A DNA stretch of 64,000 bases from Erythrobacter cryptus DSM 12079 (GCF_000422985.1 NZ_KE383966.1:289829-353828); one strand, 5' to 3'; numbered from the stretch's first letter, positions 15,934-30,324 are shown. The notes: generated from the sequence alone by a model not told the origin. Numbers and translations are program-made.

Positions 15934-16454
15934 ATGCGCCCTGATCTTGTCGCCTCGCCCGCAGCGGGCCTGCCTGCCGCACCCACGTCGCCTGCTGCGG
16001 CAGAAAGCGCTGATTGCGGCGTTGCGGCGCAACCGGCGCCCACTTCACCAGAAGTGCCCGCGGCCACGGCCCCGGCGCTCGCGGTGGGGCGCCGCGCCGC
16101 ACCGCGGCTGCGCCTCAGCCTGCCTGGCCAGCTGATCGCGGTCGACAAGTCGACAAGGTGCACGCCTGCATCCTCCTCAACCTCTCGCGCACCGGTGCGA
16201 AGTTGGCGATCCTCGAGGCGATCCGCGAAGGCGAGGGTGCGATCCTGCGCTGCGGGGTGATCAACCATTTCGCCATCGTCACCCGCACCGAATTCGGGCG
16301 CAACGCGCTGGTATTCGACGAACCCTTGAGCGATGCCGTGGTGCTCGAGACCCGGCGCTACCACGAGACCTTCGAGGCACGCGAGCGGCGCGCGCTGATC
16401 GAGACCGCGCGCCGCTGGGTCACCGGCGACACCGACGACGAGCGCCCGATCTGA
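15934..16454 (+). pseudogene. PilZ-domain protein broken by an 8-bp duplication
   Basis: The first frame (from ATG 15934) encodes a disordered Ala/Pro-rich N-terminus and the PilZ start RRAAPRLRLSLPGQLIAVDK. The rest of the domain (VHACILLNLSRTGAKLAIL, with the LSRTGA core) continues in another frame to 16454. The frames join exactly at a tandem duplication GTCGACAA-GTCGACAA (16141-16156); deleting one copy restores a single continuous PilZ protein of about 170 residues. PilZ domains bind cyclic di-GMP. The gene is either a recent loss, a phase-variable tract or a sequencing artefact. Confidence 0.8.
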
Positions 16455-16476
16455 GCGCTGCTGCGGCGCGGGCGCT

Positions 16477-16493
16477 GCTTGGCTCTTGCCAAG
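16477..16493. repeat. Hairpin GCTTGGC-TCTT-GCCAAGC
   Basis: A perfect 7-bp stem with a 4-base loop in the gap between the PilZ remnant and rimP (16455-16629). No T-run follows, so it is a poor intrinsic terminator. It includes another CTTGCCAAG (16485-16493). Confidence 0.4.
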
Positions 16494-16629
16494 CGCGCAA
16501 TCTGCGCCTAGATGCGCCGGCAATCCCGGCATTGTCGTGACAAGGTTAGGGTGCTGGCGCCGCGAGGGGCCGGCCCCAAGCTCATTGCCCCATGTGATCA
16601 CGACAGGGCCGCCCGAAAGCAAGGATGTG

Positions 16630-17199
16630 ATGGCCGATATCGCCCGCCTGACCCAGTTGATCGAACCCGAGGCGCGCGCGCTCGGCTTTGATCTCGTGCG
16701 CGTGGCGTTTGTGCCTTCCGAAGCGGGCGATGGCGGCATGGCGCTGCAGATCATGGCCGAGGATCCGGCCACCGGCCAGCTCACGCTCGATCAATGCGCC
16801 GCGCTGTCGCGCCGCGTCTCCGAGGCGATCGACGCGGCCGAAGCGGCGGGCGATGTGCTGATCGAGGGGGCCTATCATCTCGAGGTCTCCAGCCCCGGGA
16901 TCGATCGTCCGCTCACCCGTCCCAAGGACTTCATCGCCTGGGCCGGGCACGAGGTGCGGATCGTGATGGAGAAGGGCTATGCCGGCCAGCGTGTCAACAA
17001 GGGCGTGCTGGAAGGCCTTGAAGATGGTATGGTGCACGTGCGCGAGGTGAAGGCGGGGGCGGTGCGCCTGCCGCTCGAACAGATTCACACGGCCCGGCTC
17101 GTCCTGACCGACGCGCTGATCGCCGCCACCCGCCCGCTCGATGCGGGTGGGGCAGAAGAACTTGTCGCAGACGAAGACGAAGAAGAGGCAGACGACTGA
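16630..17199 (+). CDS. rimP: Ribosome maturation factor RimP
   Basis: At 189 residues this has the RimP N-terminal domain (IEPEARALGFDLVRVAF, DQCAALSRRVSEAID) and the diagnostic YHLEVSSPGIDRPL followed by the SH3-like C-terminal domain and an acidic tail. RimP binds the 30S subunit and assists late maturation near the S12/decoding region. ATG 16630 is preceded by AAGGA. The stop overlaps the nusA ATG (TGATG). It is the first gene of the classic rimP-nusA-infB operon. Confidence 0.95.
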   Translation: MADIARLTQLIEPEARALGFDLVRVAFVPSEAGDGGMALQIMAEDPATGQLTLDQCAALSRRVSEAIDAAEAAGDVLIEGAYHLEVSSPGIDRPLTRPKDFIAWAGHEVRIVMEKGYAGQRVNKGVLEGLEDGMVHVREVKAGAVRLPLEQIHTARLVLTDALIAATRPLDAGGAEELVADEDEEEADD

Positions 17200-18827
17200 T
17201 GGCCAGCGCCATTTCCGCCAACAAGGCCGAGCTCCTCGCGATCGCCAATGCGGTCGCGGCCGAGAAGATGATCGACAAGGCGATCGTCATCGAGGCCATG
17301 GAAGAGGCGATCCAGAAGAGCGCGCGCAACCGCTATGGCGCGGAAAACGATATCCGCGCCCGGCTCGATCCGCAGACCGGCGATCTTACGCTGTGGCGCG
17401 TGGTCGAGGTGGTCGAGGAGGTCGAGGACCTGTTCAAGCAGGTCGATCTCAAGCAGGCGCAGAAGCTCCAGCCCGGCGCCAAGATCGGCGATTTCATCGT
17501 CGATCCGCTCCCCCCCGTTGATCTTGGCCGCATCGATGCCCAGTCGGCCAAGCAGGTGATCTTCCAAAAGGTGCGCGATGCCGAGCGCGAGCGCCAGTAC
17601 CAGGAGTTCAAGGACCGTGTCGGCGAGATCATCACCGGGGTGATCAAGTCGGTCGAGTTCGGCCATGTGATCGTCAACCTCGGCCGGGCCGAGGGGGTGA
17701 TCCGCCGCGACCAGCAGATCCCGCGCGAGCCGGCCCGCGTGGGCGAGCGGGTGCGCGCGCTGATCACCAAGGTCGAGCGCAACAACCGCGGGCCGCAGAT
17801 CTTCCTCAGCCGCGCCCACCCCGATTTCATGAAGGAGCTGTTCGCCCAGGAGGTCCCCGAGATCTACGATGGCATCATCGAGATCAAGGCCGCTGCGCGC
17901 GATCCGGGCAGCCGCGCCAAGATCGGCGTGATCAGCCGCGATTCCTCGATCGATCCGGTCGGCGCCTGCGTCGGCATGAAGGGCAGCCGGGTGCAGGCGG
18001 TGGTGCAGGAGCTGCAGGGCGAGAAGATCGACATCATCCCCTGGAGCGAGGACACCGCGACCTTCGTGGTCAATGCGCTCCAGCCCGCCACCGTCAGCCG
18101 CGTGGTGCTCGACGAGGATGATGGCCGCATCGAGGTGGTGGTTCCCGACGATCAGCTCAGCCTTGCGATCGGTCGGCGCGGGCAGAACGTGCGCCTCGCC
18201 AGTCAGCTCGCCGGGCACCAGATCGACATCATGACCGAGGAAGAAGCCTCGGAGAAGCGCAGCCGCGAATTTGCCGAGCGCTCGAAGATGTTCGAGGAGG
18301 AACTCGACGTCGATGAAACCCTCTCGCAGCTGCTGGTGGCCGAGGGCTTTGCCGAGCTGGAGGAGGTCGCCTATGTCGATCTGGCGGAACTTGCCAGCAT
18401 CGAGGGCTTCGATGAGGAACTCGCCGAGGAACTCCAGAGCCGCGCGCTCGAGGCGCTCGAACGGCGCGATGCCGCCTTCCGCGAGCAACGCCGCGCGCTC
18501 GGGGTCGAGGATGCGCTGGCGGAGATCCCGCACCTGACCGAGGAAATGCTGGTGACGCTGGGCAAGGCTGGGATCAAGACCCTCGATGACCTTGCCGATC
18601 TGTCCACCGACGAACTCATCGCGAGGAAGCGCGAGGCGCCGCGGCGGCGCAATGCCGCCGATGGCCCGCCGCTCAAGCGCGTCCAGCGCGACAGCGACAA
18701 GGGCGGGGTGCTCGGCGAATTCGGCCTCACCGAGGAACAGGGCAACGAGATCATCATGGCCGCCCGCGCGCATTGGTTCGCGGATGAGCCTGCCGAGGAG
18801 GCCGCCGATGCGGACTCCACCCCATGA
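17199..18827 (+). CDS. nusA: Transcription termination/antitermination factor NusA
   Basis: This 542-residue NusA has an N-terminal RNA polymerase-binding domain, an S1 domain (about 145-200, VGEIITGVIKSVEFGHVIVNLG), two KH domains (about 230-370, with DQLSLAIGRRGQNVRLASQL) and an acidic C-terminus. The C-terminus carries two helix-hairpin-helix repeats (LLVAEGFAELEEVAYVDLAELASIEGFDE and the LVTLGKAGIKTLDDLADLS segment). It is translationally coupled to rimP and overlaps the YlxR gene. Confidence 0.97.
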   Translation: MASAISANKAELLAIANAVAAEKMIDKAIVIEAMEEAIQKSARNRYGAENDIRARLDPQTGDLTLWRVVEVVEEVEDLFKQVDLKQAQKLQPGAKIGDFIVDPLPPVDLGRIDAQSAKQVIFQKVRDAERERQYQEFKDRVGEIITGVIKSVEFGHVIVNLGRAEGVIRRDQQIPREPARVGERVRALITKVERNNRGPQIFLSRAHPDFMKELFAQEVPEIYDGIIEIKAAARDPGSRAKIGVISRDSSIDPVGACVGMKGSRVQAVVQELQGEKIDIIPWSEDTATFVVNALQPATVSRVVLDEDDGRIEVVVPDDQLSLAIGRRGQNVRLASQLAGHQIDIMTEEEASEKRSREFAERSKMFEEELDVDETLSQLLVAEGFAELEEVAYVDLAELASIEGFDEELAEELQSRALEALERRDAAFREQRRALGVEDALAEIPHLTEEMLVTLGKAGIKTLDDLADLSTDELIARKREAPRRRNAADGPPLKRVQRDSDKGGVLGEFGLTEEQGNEIIMAARAHWFADEPAEEAADADSTP

Positions 18828-19587
18828 GCGCCTGAGCGCCGACAGCGATGGCTCCCGGCTTCCGGCACCTGCCGGGAGCGTGCGCCGCTGCATCCTGACC
18901 GGCCAAGGCGCGGCGCGCGAGGCGTTGCTGCGCCTCGCGATCGCGCCTGACGGCCTGGTGCTGCCCGATCCTGCCGCCAAAGCGCCGGGTCGCGGCGCCT
19001 GGATCGGCGTCAATCGTCCCGAACTGGCCGCAGCGCTGGCCGACGGGCGCCTGCGCCGCGCGCTGGCGCGCGCCTTCAAGGGCGCGCCGCTGACCTTGCC
19101 CGCCGACCTGCCTGAACAGGCCGAAGCGGCGCTGGTGCGGCATCTGTGCGCCCGGCTGGGTCTTGAACTGCGCGCCGGGCACCTCGTGCTGGGCGCGGCG
19201 CGGATCGCCGATGAGGCCCGCGCTGGGCGCATCGCCCTGCTGCTTCATGCCCGCGACGCCAGTGCCGATGGCCGGCGCAAGCTCGATCAGGCCTGGCGCG
19301 TGGGGATCGGCGCAGAAGGCACCGGACAGTGCGGCACGGTCTTGCCACTGGACCGCGCGGCGCTGTCTGTGGCATTGGGCCGCGACAATGTGGTCCACCT
19401 CGGTGTGGCTGGCCATGCGGGCGATATGCGCGCGGCCAGCCGCGTGGGCGAGGCGGTGTCCCGGCTGGTGCAATTCACCGGGGATCAGCGGGCAAGCGCT
19501 GCGATCGAAACGGGCCGGGATGCTCCCGGCTGCGCTGACCGGCCGCAGGATCGGGCAGCGGCACAAGACGAATACGTGAAGGACTGA
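18808..19587 (+). CDS. YlxR/DUF448 protein with L7Ae-like second domain
   Basis: The 259-residue protein has a YlxR RNA-binding domain at about residues 25-95 (RRCILTGQGAAREALLRLAI and the GRGAWIGVNR segment). A ribosomal L7Ae-like domain follows at about 105-210. This fusion is usual in alphaproteobacteria, whereas firmicutes split the two. It lies between nusA and infB as elsewhere. ATG 18808 with GAGGAG upstream overlaps the nusA end by 20 bases. Confidence 0.85.
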   Translation: MRTPPHERLSADSDGSRLPAPAGSVRRCILTGQGAAREALLRLAIAPDGLVLPDPAAKAPGRGAWIGVNRPELAAALADGRLRRALARAFKGAPLTLPADLPEQAEAALVRHLCARLGLELRAGHLVLGAARIADEARAGRIALLLHARDASADGRRKLDQAWRVGIGAEGTGQCGTVLPLDRAALSVALGRDNVVHLGVAGHAGDMRAASRVGEAVSRLVQFTGDQRASAAIETGRDAPGCADRPQDRAAAQDEYVKD

Positions 19588-19597
19588 CGAAGCGATA

Positions 19598-22170
<2,573 letters not shown>

Positions 22171-22174
<4 letters not shown>

Positions 22175-22614
22175 GCCGAGACGATCCCTTCTTTCCAAAG
22201 GATGCCGGGCAGTCGCCGCACACCGCGCTCCTGGGCTCAGAATTCGTCAGCTGGGACGAGGCGAGCCAGACCGTCACCATGCGCTTTGCCGTCAGGCGCG
22301 AGGTGTGCACCTGGCGCGGCGGGGTGCAGGGCGGGCTGGTCGCGGGCTATCTCGATGACGTGATGGGCTATGCCTTCGTCGCTGCCACCGGCGGGGCGAT
22401 GGCCCCGCTCAACCTCGAGCTGTCGATGAGCCTCATCCGCCTGATCCCCGAAGGCGCGCGCCTGATCGGCAAGGGCCGGGTGGTCAAGGCCGGGCGGCGG
22501 GTGATCTTCCTCGAAGGCGAGCTTTACGGCGAGGATGGCACGCTCCACGCCCGCGCCACCTCGACCGCGATCCCCACACCGCGGCCGACGCCCGACAGCA
22601 CCGGGATGGAATAG
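22171..22614 (+). CDS. PaaI-type hotdog thioesterase
   Basis: At 147 residues, the motif [21 protein letters not shown] is the PaaI-family active-site helix with the catalytic aspartate. It probably hydrolyses aryl- or acyl-CoA. GTG start overlaps the infB stop and its own stop overlaps the rbfA start, so it is embedded in the translation operon. This is an unusual place for a thioesterase but a tightly coupled one. Confidence 0.85.
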
Positions 22615-23018
22615 TGGCCAAGGCCCCCTTCACAGCCCAGCAGCATTCGGTGCGCGTGCTCAAGGTCGGCGAGCGGGTGCGGCATATCCTCTCCGAGCTG
22701 CTCGCCCGCGGCAGCGTGCACGACGAGGTGGTGAGCGCTGCGCATATCGCCGTCACCGAGGTGCGCATGAGCCCCGATCTGCGCCTTGCCACCGCCTTCG
22801 TGAAGCCGCTGATGGGTGCGGGCGAGGACGACGTAGTCCATGCCCTGCGGCAGAACACCGCCTTCCTGCAACGCGAGGTGGCCCAGCGGCTCGGGCTCAA
22901 GTTCGCGCCCAAGCTCAGGTTCCGCAAGGATGAAAGCTTTGCCGAGGCCGACCGGATCGAGAGCCTCTTGCGCGATCCAAGGGTGCGGCGCGATCTCGAC
23001 GAAGGCGCCGCGGACTAG
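22614..23018 (+). CDS. rbfA: Ribosome-binding factor A
   Basis: This 134-residue KH-like RbfA has [39 protein letters not shown] strands and [28 protein letters not shown]. It binds the 30S subunit at the 5' end of 16S rRNA during late maturation. GTG start shares its first base with the preceding TAG. The usual rbfA-truB adjacency is broken here; four unrelated genes intervene. Confidence 0.96.
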   Translation: MAKAPFTAQQHSVRVLKVGERVRHILSELLARGSVHDEVVSAAHIAVTEVRMSPDLRLATAFVKPLMGAGEDDVVHALRQNTAFLQREVAQRLGLKFAPKLRFRKDESFAEADRIESLLRDPRVRRDLDEGAAD

Positions 23019-23608
23019 CGTTCGCGCGGCACCATCCGCGCCTTAAGCGTAATCTCCACCTTGTTGCCGACCAGCAGCTGATAGGCCTTCATCCCGTAAT
23101 CGCGCCGGTCGATGGTGGTGGTGCCGGTGAAGCTCACCGGCCGGCCCGCCTGCGCTGCCGGATCGGCATCGAAGCGCACCGCGAGCACCTGCGGCCGGGT
23201 GATCCCGCGCGCGGTCAGCTCCCCTTGGAGCGTGCCGCTGGTAGGGCTGGTGAGCCTCAGCGCGCGGCCGACGAAGCGGATCTTGGGATATTTCTCCACC
23301 CAGAAGAACTTCTCGCCCTTGAGCCGGGCGAGCGTGATCGGATCGGGCGCCTCGATCGCAGCGGCATCGAAGCTGACATCGATCACCGCGCGTTCGGGCG
23401 CGCCGGGCACGATCGTCACCACCCCTTCCATCTTGGGAAAGCGCGCGGTCTTGCTGGCAAGGCCGAAGAACGGCACCCGCGCCGCCACCGTGCTGGCCGA
23501 GGCATCGAGGCTGTAGCGCAAGGGCGCGCCCGGCGCGCTGTTGGCGAGCGCGAGGAGCGCGGCAAGCGCCAGCAGCACGCGGCGCAGCGGATCACACTTG
23601 CTGATCAT
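23015..23608 (-). CDS. YceI-family periplasmic lipocalin-like protein
   Basis: The protein has a signal peptide (about residues 8-28, [21 protein letters not shown]). The mature YceI beta-barrel follows: [65 protein letters not shown] and the C-terminal [23 protein letters not shown]. YceI proteins bind isoprenoid or amphiphilic molecules in the periplasm. Three ATGs are possible (23626, 23620, 23608). The last gives the best-shaped signal peptide. Its stop and that of rbfA share one CTAG. Confidence 0.88.
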   Translation of the reverse strand: MISKCDPLRRVLLALAALLALANSAPGAPLRYSLDASASTVAARVPFFGLASKTARFPKMEGVVTIVPGAPERAVIDVSFDAAAIEAPDPITLARLKGEKFFWVEKYPKIRFVGRALRLTSPTSGTLQGELTARGITRPQVLAVRFDADPAAQAGRPVSFTGTTTIDRRDYGMKAYQLLVGNKVEITLKARMVPRER

Positions 23609-23688
23609 CCCGCATCCCATACGCATGATCTGCGCAAAAGGTTCAAGCCCGCCTCGCCGCGGGCACGCCCCGGCGCTAGGCTCGGGCC

Positions 23689-24267
23689 ATGGCCAAGCTC
23701 TATTTCTACTATGCCAGCATGAACGCGGGCAAGTCTGCCCACCTGCTCCAGGCCGATTTCAACTACCGCGAGCGGGGGATGCGCACCATGCTGTGGACCG
23801 CCGCGCTCGACAGCCGTTCGGGCGGGCGGGTGAAAAGCCGCATCGGCCTTGAAAGCGGGGCGCACCTGTTCACCCCCGAAACCGATCTGTGGGCCGCGGT
23901 GATGGCCGAACATGCCGCCGCCCCGCTCGCCTGCGTGCTGGTGGATGAGGCGCAGTTCCTCATGCCGCAGCAGGTCTGGCGATTGGCCCGCCTTGCCGAC
24001 GAGGCGGCCATCCCGGTGCTGTGCTATGGTTTGCGAACCGATTTCAGGGGCGAATTGTTTCCCGGCTCGGCGGTGCTGCTGGGCATTGCCGATGCGCTCG
24101 TCGAACTCAAGGCGGTGTGCCATTGCGGGCGCAAGGCGACGATGAACCTGCGCGTCGATGAGAAGGGCCGGGCGGTCAGTGACGGCGCGCAGACCGAGAT
24201 CGGCGGCAATGACCGCTATGTCGCGCTGTGCCGCCGCCATTTTTCCGCGGCGCTTGCCGGCGCCTGA
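23689..24267 (+). CDS. tdk: Thymidine kinase
   Basis: This 192-residue type II thymidine kinase has P-loop ASMNAGKS near residue 10, the DEAQF motif (catalytic/Mg2+ site) around residue 85, the lasso-domain YGLRTDFRG and the first pair of zinc ligands in CHCGRKA. Phosphorylates thymidine for salvage in the cytosol. It stands alone between yceI (opposite strand) and the M50 peptidase. Length is normal. Confidence 0.95.
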   Translation: MAKLYFYYASMNAGKSAHLLQADFNYRERGMRTMLWTAALDSRSGGRVKSRIGLESGAHLFTPETDLWAAVMAEHAAAPLACVLVDEAQFLMPQQVWRLARLADEAAIPVLCYGLRTDFRGELFPGSAVLLGIADALVELKAVCHCGRKATMNLRVDEKGRAVSDGAQTEIGGNDRYVALCRRHFSAALAGA

Positions 24268-24314
24268 GCCGCGCCCTCTGGCGCCGGGGCTGAAGGGTTC
24301 CTACCTTGGCAGGC

Positions 24315-25040
24315 ATGACGCAGACCCTCTCCATCGCGCTGGTGCTGATCCCGGCGATCGTGATCGCGATCGTGTTCCACGAAGTCGCCCACGGCTATGC
24401 CGCGCGGCTCCTGGGGGACATGACCGCGAGCGAGCGCGGGCGGCTCACGCTCAATCCGCTCGCCCATGTCGATCCGGTGGGCACGCTGCTGGTGCCGGGG
24501 GGGCTGGCGCTGCTCGGTGCGCCGGTGTTCGGCTGGGCCAAGCCCGTGCCGGTCAACCGCTGGCGGCTCAGGAACCCGCGTTTCGGCATGATGGCGGTGG
24601 CCGCGGCCGGGCCGGGGAGCAATTTCGTGCTCGCCGCGATCGGCGCAGTGCTGCTGGGCCTCATCATGCCGGCAGGGCTCGGCTTTGGCGGGCCGGGCGC
24701 CGAGGGCCTGGCGCTGCTGGTTGACCGCGCGGGCGAGACCCGCTGGCTCGAAACCGGCCTGTTCTATTTCATCCTCGTCAACCTCTTTCTTGGCCTGTTC
24801 AATCTCCTGCCGATCCCGCCCTTCGATGGTTCGCACATCGTCGGCGGGCTCTTGCCCGAGCGCCTGCGCGCCGGGTGGGAGCGGCTGCAGCGCATCGGCA
24901 TGGTGTTGCTGCTCGGTCTCATCGCCTCGACCTGGATCTTCGGCAGCAACTGGCTGGCGGCGATTCTGATGCCGCCGGTGAGCCTAGCCATGAGCCTCTA
25001 TCTTGCGCTGGCAGACTGGATCGCGGCGCTGATTGCCTGA
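24315..25040 (+). CDS. Site-2 protease family (M50) membrane metalloprotease
   Basis: This 241-residue polytopic protein has the zinc-protease motif HEVAHG in the first hydrophobic segment and the second-site NLLPIPPFDGSH, whose aspartate completes the metal site. It is the compact M50 form without a PDZ domain, as in many rhomboid-neighbourless bacterial homologues. Substrate unknown. ATG 24315 is preferred to a TTG three codons upstream. Its 3' end overlaps the convergent glpD by 43 bases. Confidence 0.88.
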   Translation: MTQTLSIALVLIPAIVIAIVFHEVAHGYAARLLGDMTASERGRLTLNPLAHVDPVGTLLVPGGLALLGAPVFGWAKPVPVNRWRLRNPRFGMMAVAAAGPGSNFVLAAIGAVLLGLIMPAGLGFGGPGAEGLALLVDRAGETRWLETGLFYFILVNLFLGLFNLLPIPPFDGSHIVGGLLPERLRAGWERLQRIGMVLLLGLIASTWIFGSNWLAAILMPPVSLAMSLYLALADWIAALIA

Positions 25041-26542
25041 TCGTCGAGCTTGAGGCGCGCGAACCACTGGGCAAGGCGCGCCTGCTCCTCGCCTGTCAAG
25101 TGGAGGCCGAGCTTGGAGCGGCGCCACAGCACGTCCTCGGCGCTGCGCGCCCATTCCTGGCGGATGAGATAGATCACCTCGGCGGCATGAAGCCCGCCGC
25201 CGAAATGCTGGCCGAGGTCTTGCGCACCCTGCGCATCGCCCAGCACCTCGGCCAGCCGGGTGCCATAGGCACGCGCCATGCGCGCCAGCATGGCCGGTGC
25301 GGCCCAGGGATAGTGCGCCTGCTGTGCGGCGAGGAAGGCGGCGAAATCCCCATGCGCAATGTCGCCCCCCGGAAGCGGTGCCGATGCGGTCCACGGTCTT
25401 GCCTCGACGCCGAGCTTGGCAAGGGCGTGCTCGGCCAGGCGGCGATAGGTGGTGATCTTGCCCCCGAACACCGAGAGCAGCGGCGCCGCCCGGCCATCCC
25501 AGCCACGATCAAGCGCCAGCACATAGTCGCGCGTCACGGCGGAATCGCGCTCCGCTGCATCGTCATAGAGCGGGCGCACCCCGGCATAGGTGGCCACCGC
25601 CTGGTCGGGCGAGACGGGTGTGGCGAAATATTCGCTCACCGCCGCGCACAGATAGGCGGCCTCCTCGGGGCTGATCGCAACCTTGGCCGGATCGCCGCTG
25701 AAGGCGACATCGGTGGTGCCGATCAGGGTGAAGTCGCCCTCATAGGGAATGGCAAAGACGATCCGGCCATCGCGGTTCTGGAAGATGTAGCAATGCGCGC
25801 CCTCGTAGAGCCGGGGCATGATGAGATGGCTGCCCTTGACCAGCCGCAGCGGCGCACGGCGCGGCCCGGGCAGGGCCTCGGCCAGCACCTTGTCCACCCA
25901 GGGGCCGGCGGCATTGACGAGCGCTGCGGCCGAGATCTCCTCGATCCCCAGCGGCCCGGCGATCCGCGCCTGCCAGCCCCCGCCCGCGCGCCTCAGGCCG
26001 ATACAGCGGGTGCGGGTGCGGATCTGTGCCCCGCGCTCGGCCGCATCGCGGGCGTTGAGCACCACGAGGCGCGCATCATCGACCCAGCAATCGGAATATT
26101 CAAACCCGTGGACCAGGTGCGGCGCGAGCACCCCGGCATGGGGCGGCCTTGTGAGATCGACACTGCGCGAGGGCGGCAGGCGCTTTCGCGGGCCGAGGTG
26201 GTCATAGAGCCACAGCCCGGTGCGCAGCAGCCAGCGCGGGCGCAGGCCAGGCTCATGCGGCAGCACGAAGCGCAGCGGCCAGATGATGTGCGGGGCGATG
26301 GCGAGCAGCCGTTCGCGCTCGATCAGGCTTTCGCGCACCAGCCGGAAGGCGAACTGCTCCAGATACCTGAGGCCGCCGTGGACCAGCTTGGTCGAGGCCG
26401 AGGAGGTTGCACCGGCAAGATCGCCCTGTTCGACCAGGCACACCTTGAGGCCCCGCCCGGCGGCATCGCGCGCGATCCCGGCGCCGTTGATCCCGCCGCC
26501 GATCACCAGCAGATCAAAGCTGTGGGGCCCGTTGATATCCAT
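24998..26542 (-). CDS. glpD: Glycerol-3-phosphate dehydrogenase, FAD-dependent
   Basis: At 514 residues this has the FAD motif GGGINGAGIARDAAGRG at the N-terminus, STKLVHGGLRYLEQF, the GTTDVAFSGDPAKVAISPEEAAYL region, YAGVRPLYDD and GGKITTYRRLAEHAL. This is the aerobic membrane-associated enzyme that oxidises glycerol-3-phosphate to dihydroxyacetone phosphate and feeds quinone. ATG 26542 is chosen because upstream codons lack family features. No glpF/K/R neighbours are present. Confidence 0.95.
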   Translation of the reverse strand: MDINGPHSFDLLVIGGGINGAGIARDAAGRGLKVCLVEQGDLAGATSSASTKLVHGGLRYLEQFAFRLVRESLIERERLLAIAPHIIWPLRFVLPHEPGLRPRWLLRTGLWLYDHLGPRKRLPPSRSVDLTRPPHAGVLAPHLVHGFEYSDCWVDDARLVVLNARDAAERGAQIRTRTRCIGLRRAGGGWQARIAGPLGIEEISAAALVNAAGPWVDKVLAEALPGPRRAPLRLVKGSHLIMPRLYEGAHCYIFQNRDGRIVFAIPYEGDFTLIGTTDVAFSGDPAKVAISPEEAAYLCAAVSEYFATPVSPDQAVATYAGVRPLYDDAAERDSAVTRDYVLALDRGWDGRAAPLLSVFGGKITTYRRLAEHALAKLGVEARPWTASAPLPGGDIAHGDFAAFLAAQQAHYPWAAPAMLARMARAYGTRLAEVLGDAQGAQDLGQHFGGGLHAAEVIYLIRQEWARSAEDVLWRRSKLGLHLTGEEQARLAQWFARLKLDDQAISAAIQSASAR

Positions 26543-26590
26543 GGCGCGCAAAGCTTGGCCTTTTCCCCCCGGCTTGGCTAGGGGGAGCGG

Positions 26591-27559
26591 GTGAACGCAA
26601 GCTCCCGATCCACCCCTGAAAAGCCCCGCAGCGGGCGGCCGCTTTCGGGCTGGCTCGTGCTCGACAAGCCGCCGGGGCTCGGCAGCACGCAAGGCGTGAG
26701 CGCGGTCAAGCGCGCCCTGCGCCAAGGGGGCTATGCGAAAACCAAGGTGGGGCATGGCGGCACGCTCGATCCCCTCGCCGAAGGCGTGCTGCCGGTGGCG
26801 CTGGGCGAGGCGACCAAGCTGGCCGGGCGGATGCTCGATGCGCGCAAGATCTATCGCTTCACGCTACGCTTCGGGGTCGAAACCGATACGCTCGATGCCG
26901 AGGGCGCGGTGATCGCCACCTCGGATCGGCGCCCTGCGCTTGCCGAGGTGGAAGCGGTGCTGGCCCGGTTCACCGGGGTGATCGCACAGGTGCCCCCGGC
27001 CTATTCGGCGCTCAAGGTGGATGGGCAGCGCGCCTATGATCTGGCACGCGCGGGCAAGGCGGTGGCGCTCGCCGCGCGCGAGGTGACGATCGATCGGCTG
27101 GCGATCTGCCGCGCCGAGGCGGCCATGCCGGGCGGCCCCATCGATCACGTGACGCTCGAGGCCGAGGTTTCCAAGGGCACCTATATCCGCAGCCTCGTGC
27201 GCGACATTGCGCAGGCGCTGGGCACCTGCGGCCATGTCACCTTTCTGCGGCGCATAAAGGCGGGTCCGTTCACCGAGAGCCAATCGATTTCGCTGGACAA
27301 ACTGGAGGAAGCCGCTAAGGGGCAGCGGCTTGAACACCTTCTCCTGCCGCTGGAGGCAGGGCTGGACGACATCCCGGCCCTTCACCTCGACCAGACAGGC
27401 GCGCAGGCGGTCCGCCAGGGCCGGGTCTTGTCTGGAATGCCCCATCCATCCGGGCTCTATCTGGCAAAACTGGGCACGGTTCCGGTCGCGCTGATGGAAA
27501 TCGCGGATGGGACGGCAAGGGTCGTCAGGGGTTTCAACTGTCCCGATGTCGCCGAGTAA
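26591..27559 (+). CDS. truB: tRNA pseudouridine(55) synthase
   Basis: This 322-residue TruB starts GWLVLDKPPGLGSTQGVSAVKR and contains the catalytic motif GGTLDPLAEGVLPV, with the nucleophilic aspartate, and PPAYSALKVDGQRAYDLAR. It makes pseudouridine 55 in the T-loop of tRNAs. GTG start follows GGGGGAG. It is upstream of rpsO by 12 bases, restoring the classical truB-rpsO-pnp order. Confidence 0.96.
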   Translation: MNASSRSTPEKPRSGRPLSGWLVLDKPPGLGSTQGVSAVKRALRQGGYAKTKVGHGGTLDPLAEGVLPVALGEATKLAGRMLDARKIYRFTLRFGVETDTLDAEGAVIATSDRRPALAEVEAVLARFTGVIAQVPPAYSALKVDGQRAYDLARAGKAVALAAREVTIDRLAICRAEAAMPGGPIDHVTLEAEVSKGTYIRSLVRDIAQALGTCGHVTFLRRIKAGPFTESQSISLDKLEEAAKGQRLEHLLLPLEAGLDDIPALHLDQTGAQAVRQGRVLSGMPHPSGLYLAKLGTVPVALMEIADGTARVVRGFNCPDVAE

Positions 27560-27571
27560 GAGAGAGCCAAC

Positions 27572-27841
27572 ATGTCGGTGAGTGCCGAGAAGAAGCAGGA
27601 AATCATTGCCGCCAACGCCCGTGATCCCAAGGACACCGGCAGCCCGGAAGTGCAGGTCGCGATCCTGACCGAGCGCATCCGCAATCTCACCGAGCACTTC
27701 AAGGATCACCACAAGGACAATCATTCGCGCCGGGGCCTGTTGATGATGGTCAACAAGCGCCGCACGCTGCTCGCCTACCTCAAGAAGAAGGATGTCGAGC
27801 GCTACAACGCGTTGATCCAGAAGCTGGGTCTGCGCAAGTAA
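27572..27841 (+). CDS. rpsO: 30S ribosomal protein S15
   Basis: This 89-residue S15 has [26 protein letters not shown] and [24 protein letters not shown]. It binds 16S rRNA helices 20-22 early in 30S assembly. Length is exactly that of the family. It is followed by a hairpin at 27853-27872. Confidence 0.98.
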   Translation: MSVSAEKKQEIIAANARDPKDTGSPEVQVAILTERIRNLTEHFKDHHKDNHSRRGLLMMVNKRRTLLAYLKKKDVERYNALIQKLGLRK

Positions 27842-27852
27842 CCGGCTTCGAG

Positions 27853-27872
27853 GCGGCCCCTGAGCGGGCCGC
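27853..27872 (+). terminator. Hairpin after rpsO (terminator or attenuator)
   Basis: GCGGCCC and GGGCCGC (7-bp stem, 6-base loop) just 12 bases after the rpsO stop, followed by TTCGCTT. The U-run is imperfect, so partial read-through into pnp is likely, as in the rpsO-pnp operon of E. coli. Confidence 0.55.
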
Positions 27873-27963
27873 TTCGCTTATCCGGTTGGTTCATCGGGCG
27901 GCCAGGGCGCGAGCGTGCGCCGGCTGCCCAAAATTCAATGGCTTTCCTTCACAATCCGGTGGA

Positions 27964-27987
27964 GGGGCCTGGGGCAGACAAGGCCCC
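27964..27987 (+). promoter_or_regulatory. Hairpin in pnp 5' leader
   Basis: GGGGCCT and AGGCCCC form a 7-bp stem with a 10-base loop about 80 bases before the pnp start. In E. coli, pnp mRNA is autoregulated through an RNase III-cleaved leader hairpin. A similar role is possible here but is only inferred from position. Confidence 0.35.
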
Positions 27988-28068
27988 GCACCGGGCCGGG
28001 ACGGTTCCTTTCCCCGGCAGATGAGGCCCCGCCCGGCAATCCGGCCGCGCGGGTCGGAAGGAAAACCG

Positions 28069-30324
<2,256 letters not shown>

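Noticed and set aside
18586..18807. N-terminal extension of the YlxR gene
   Set aside because: These codons overlap nusA in another frame and are low-complexity; ATG 18808 has a good GAGGAG site.
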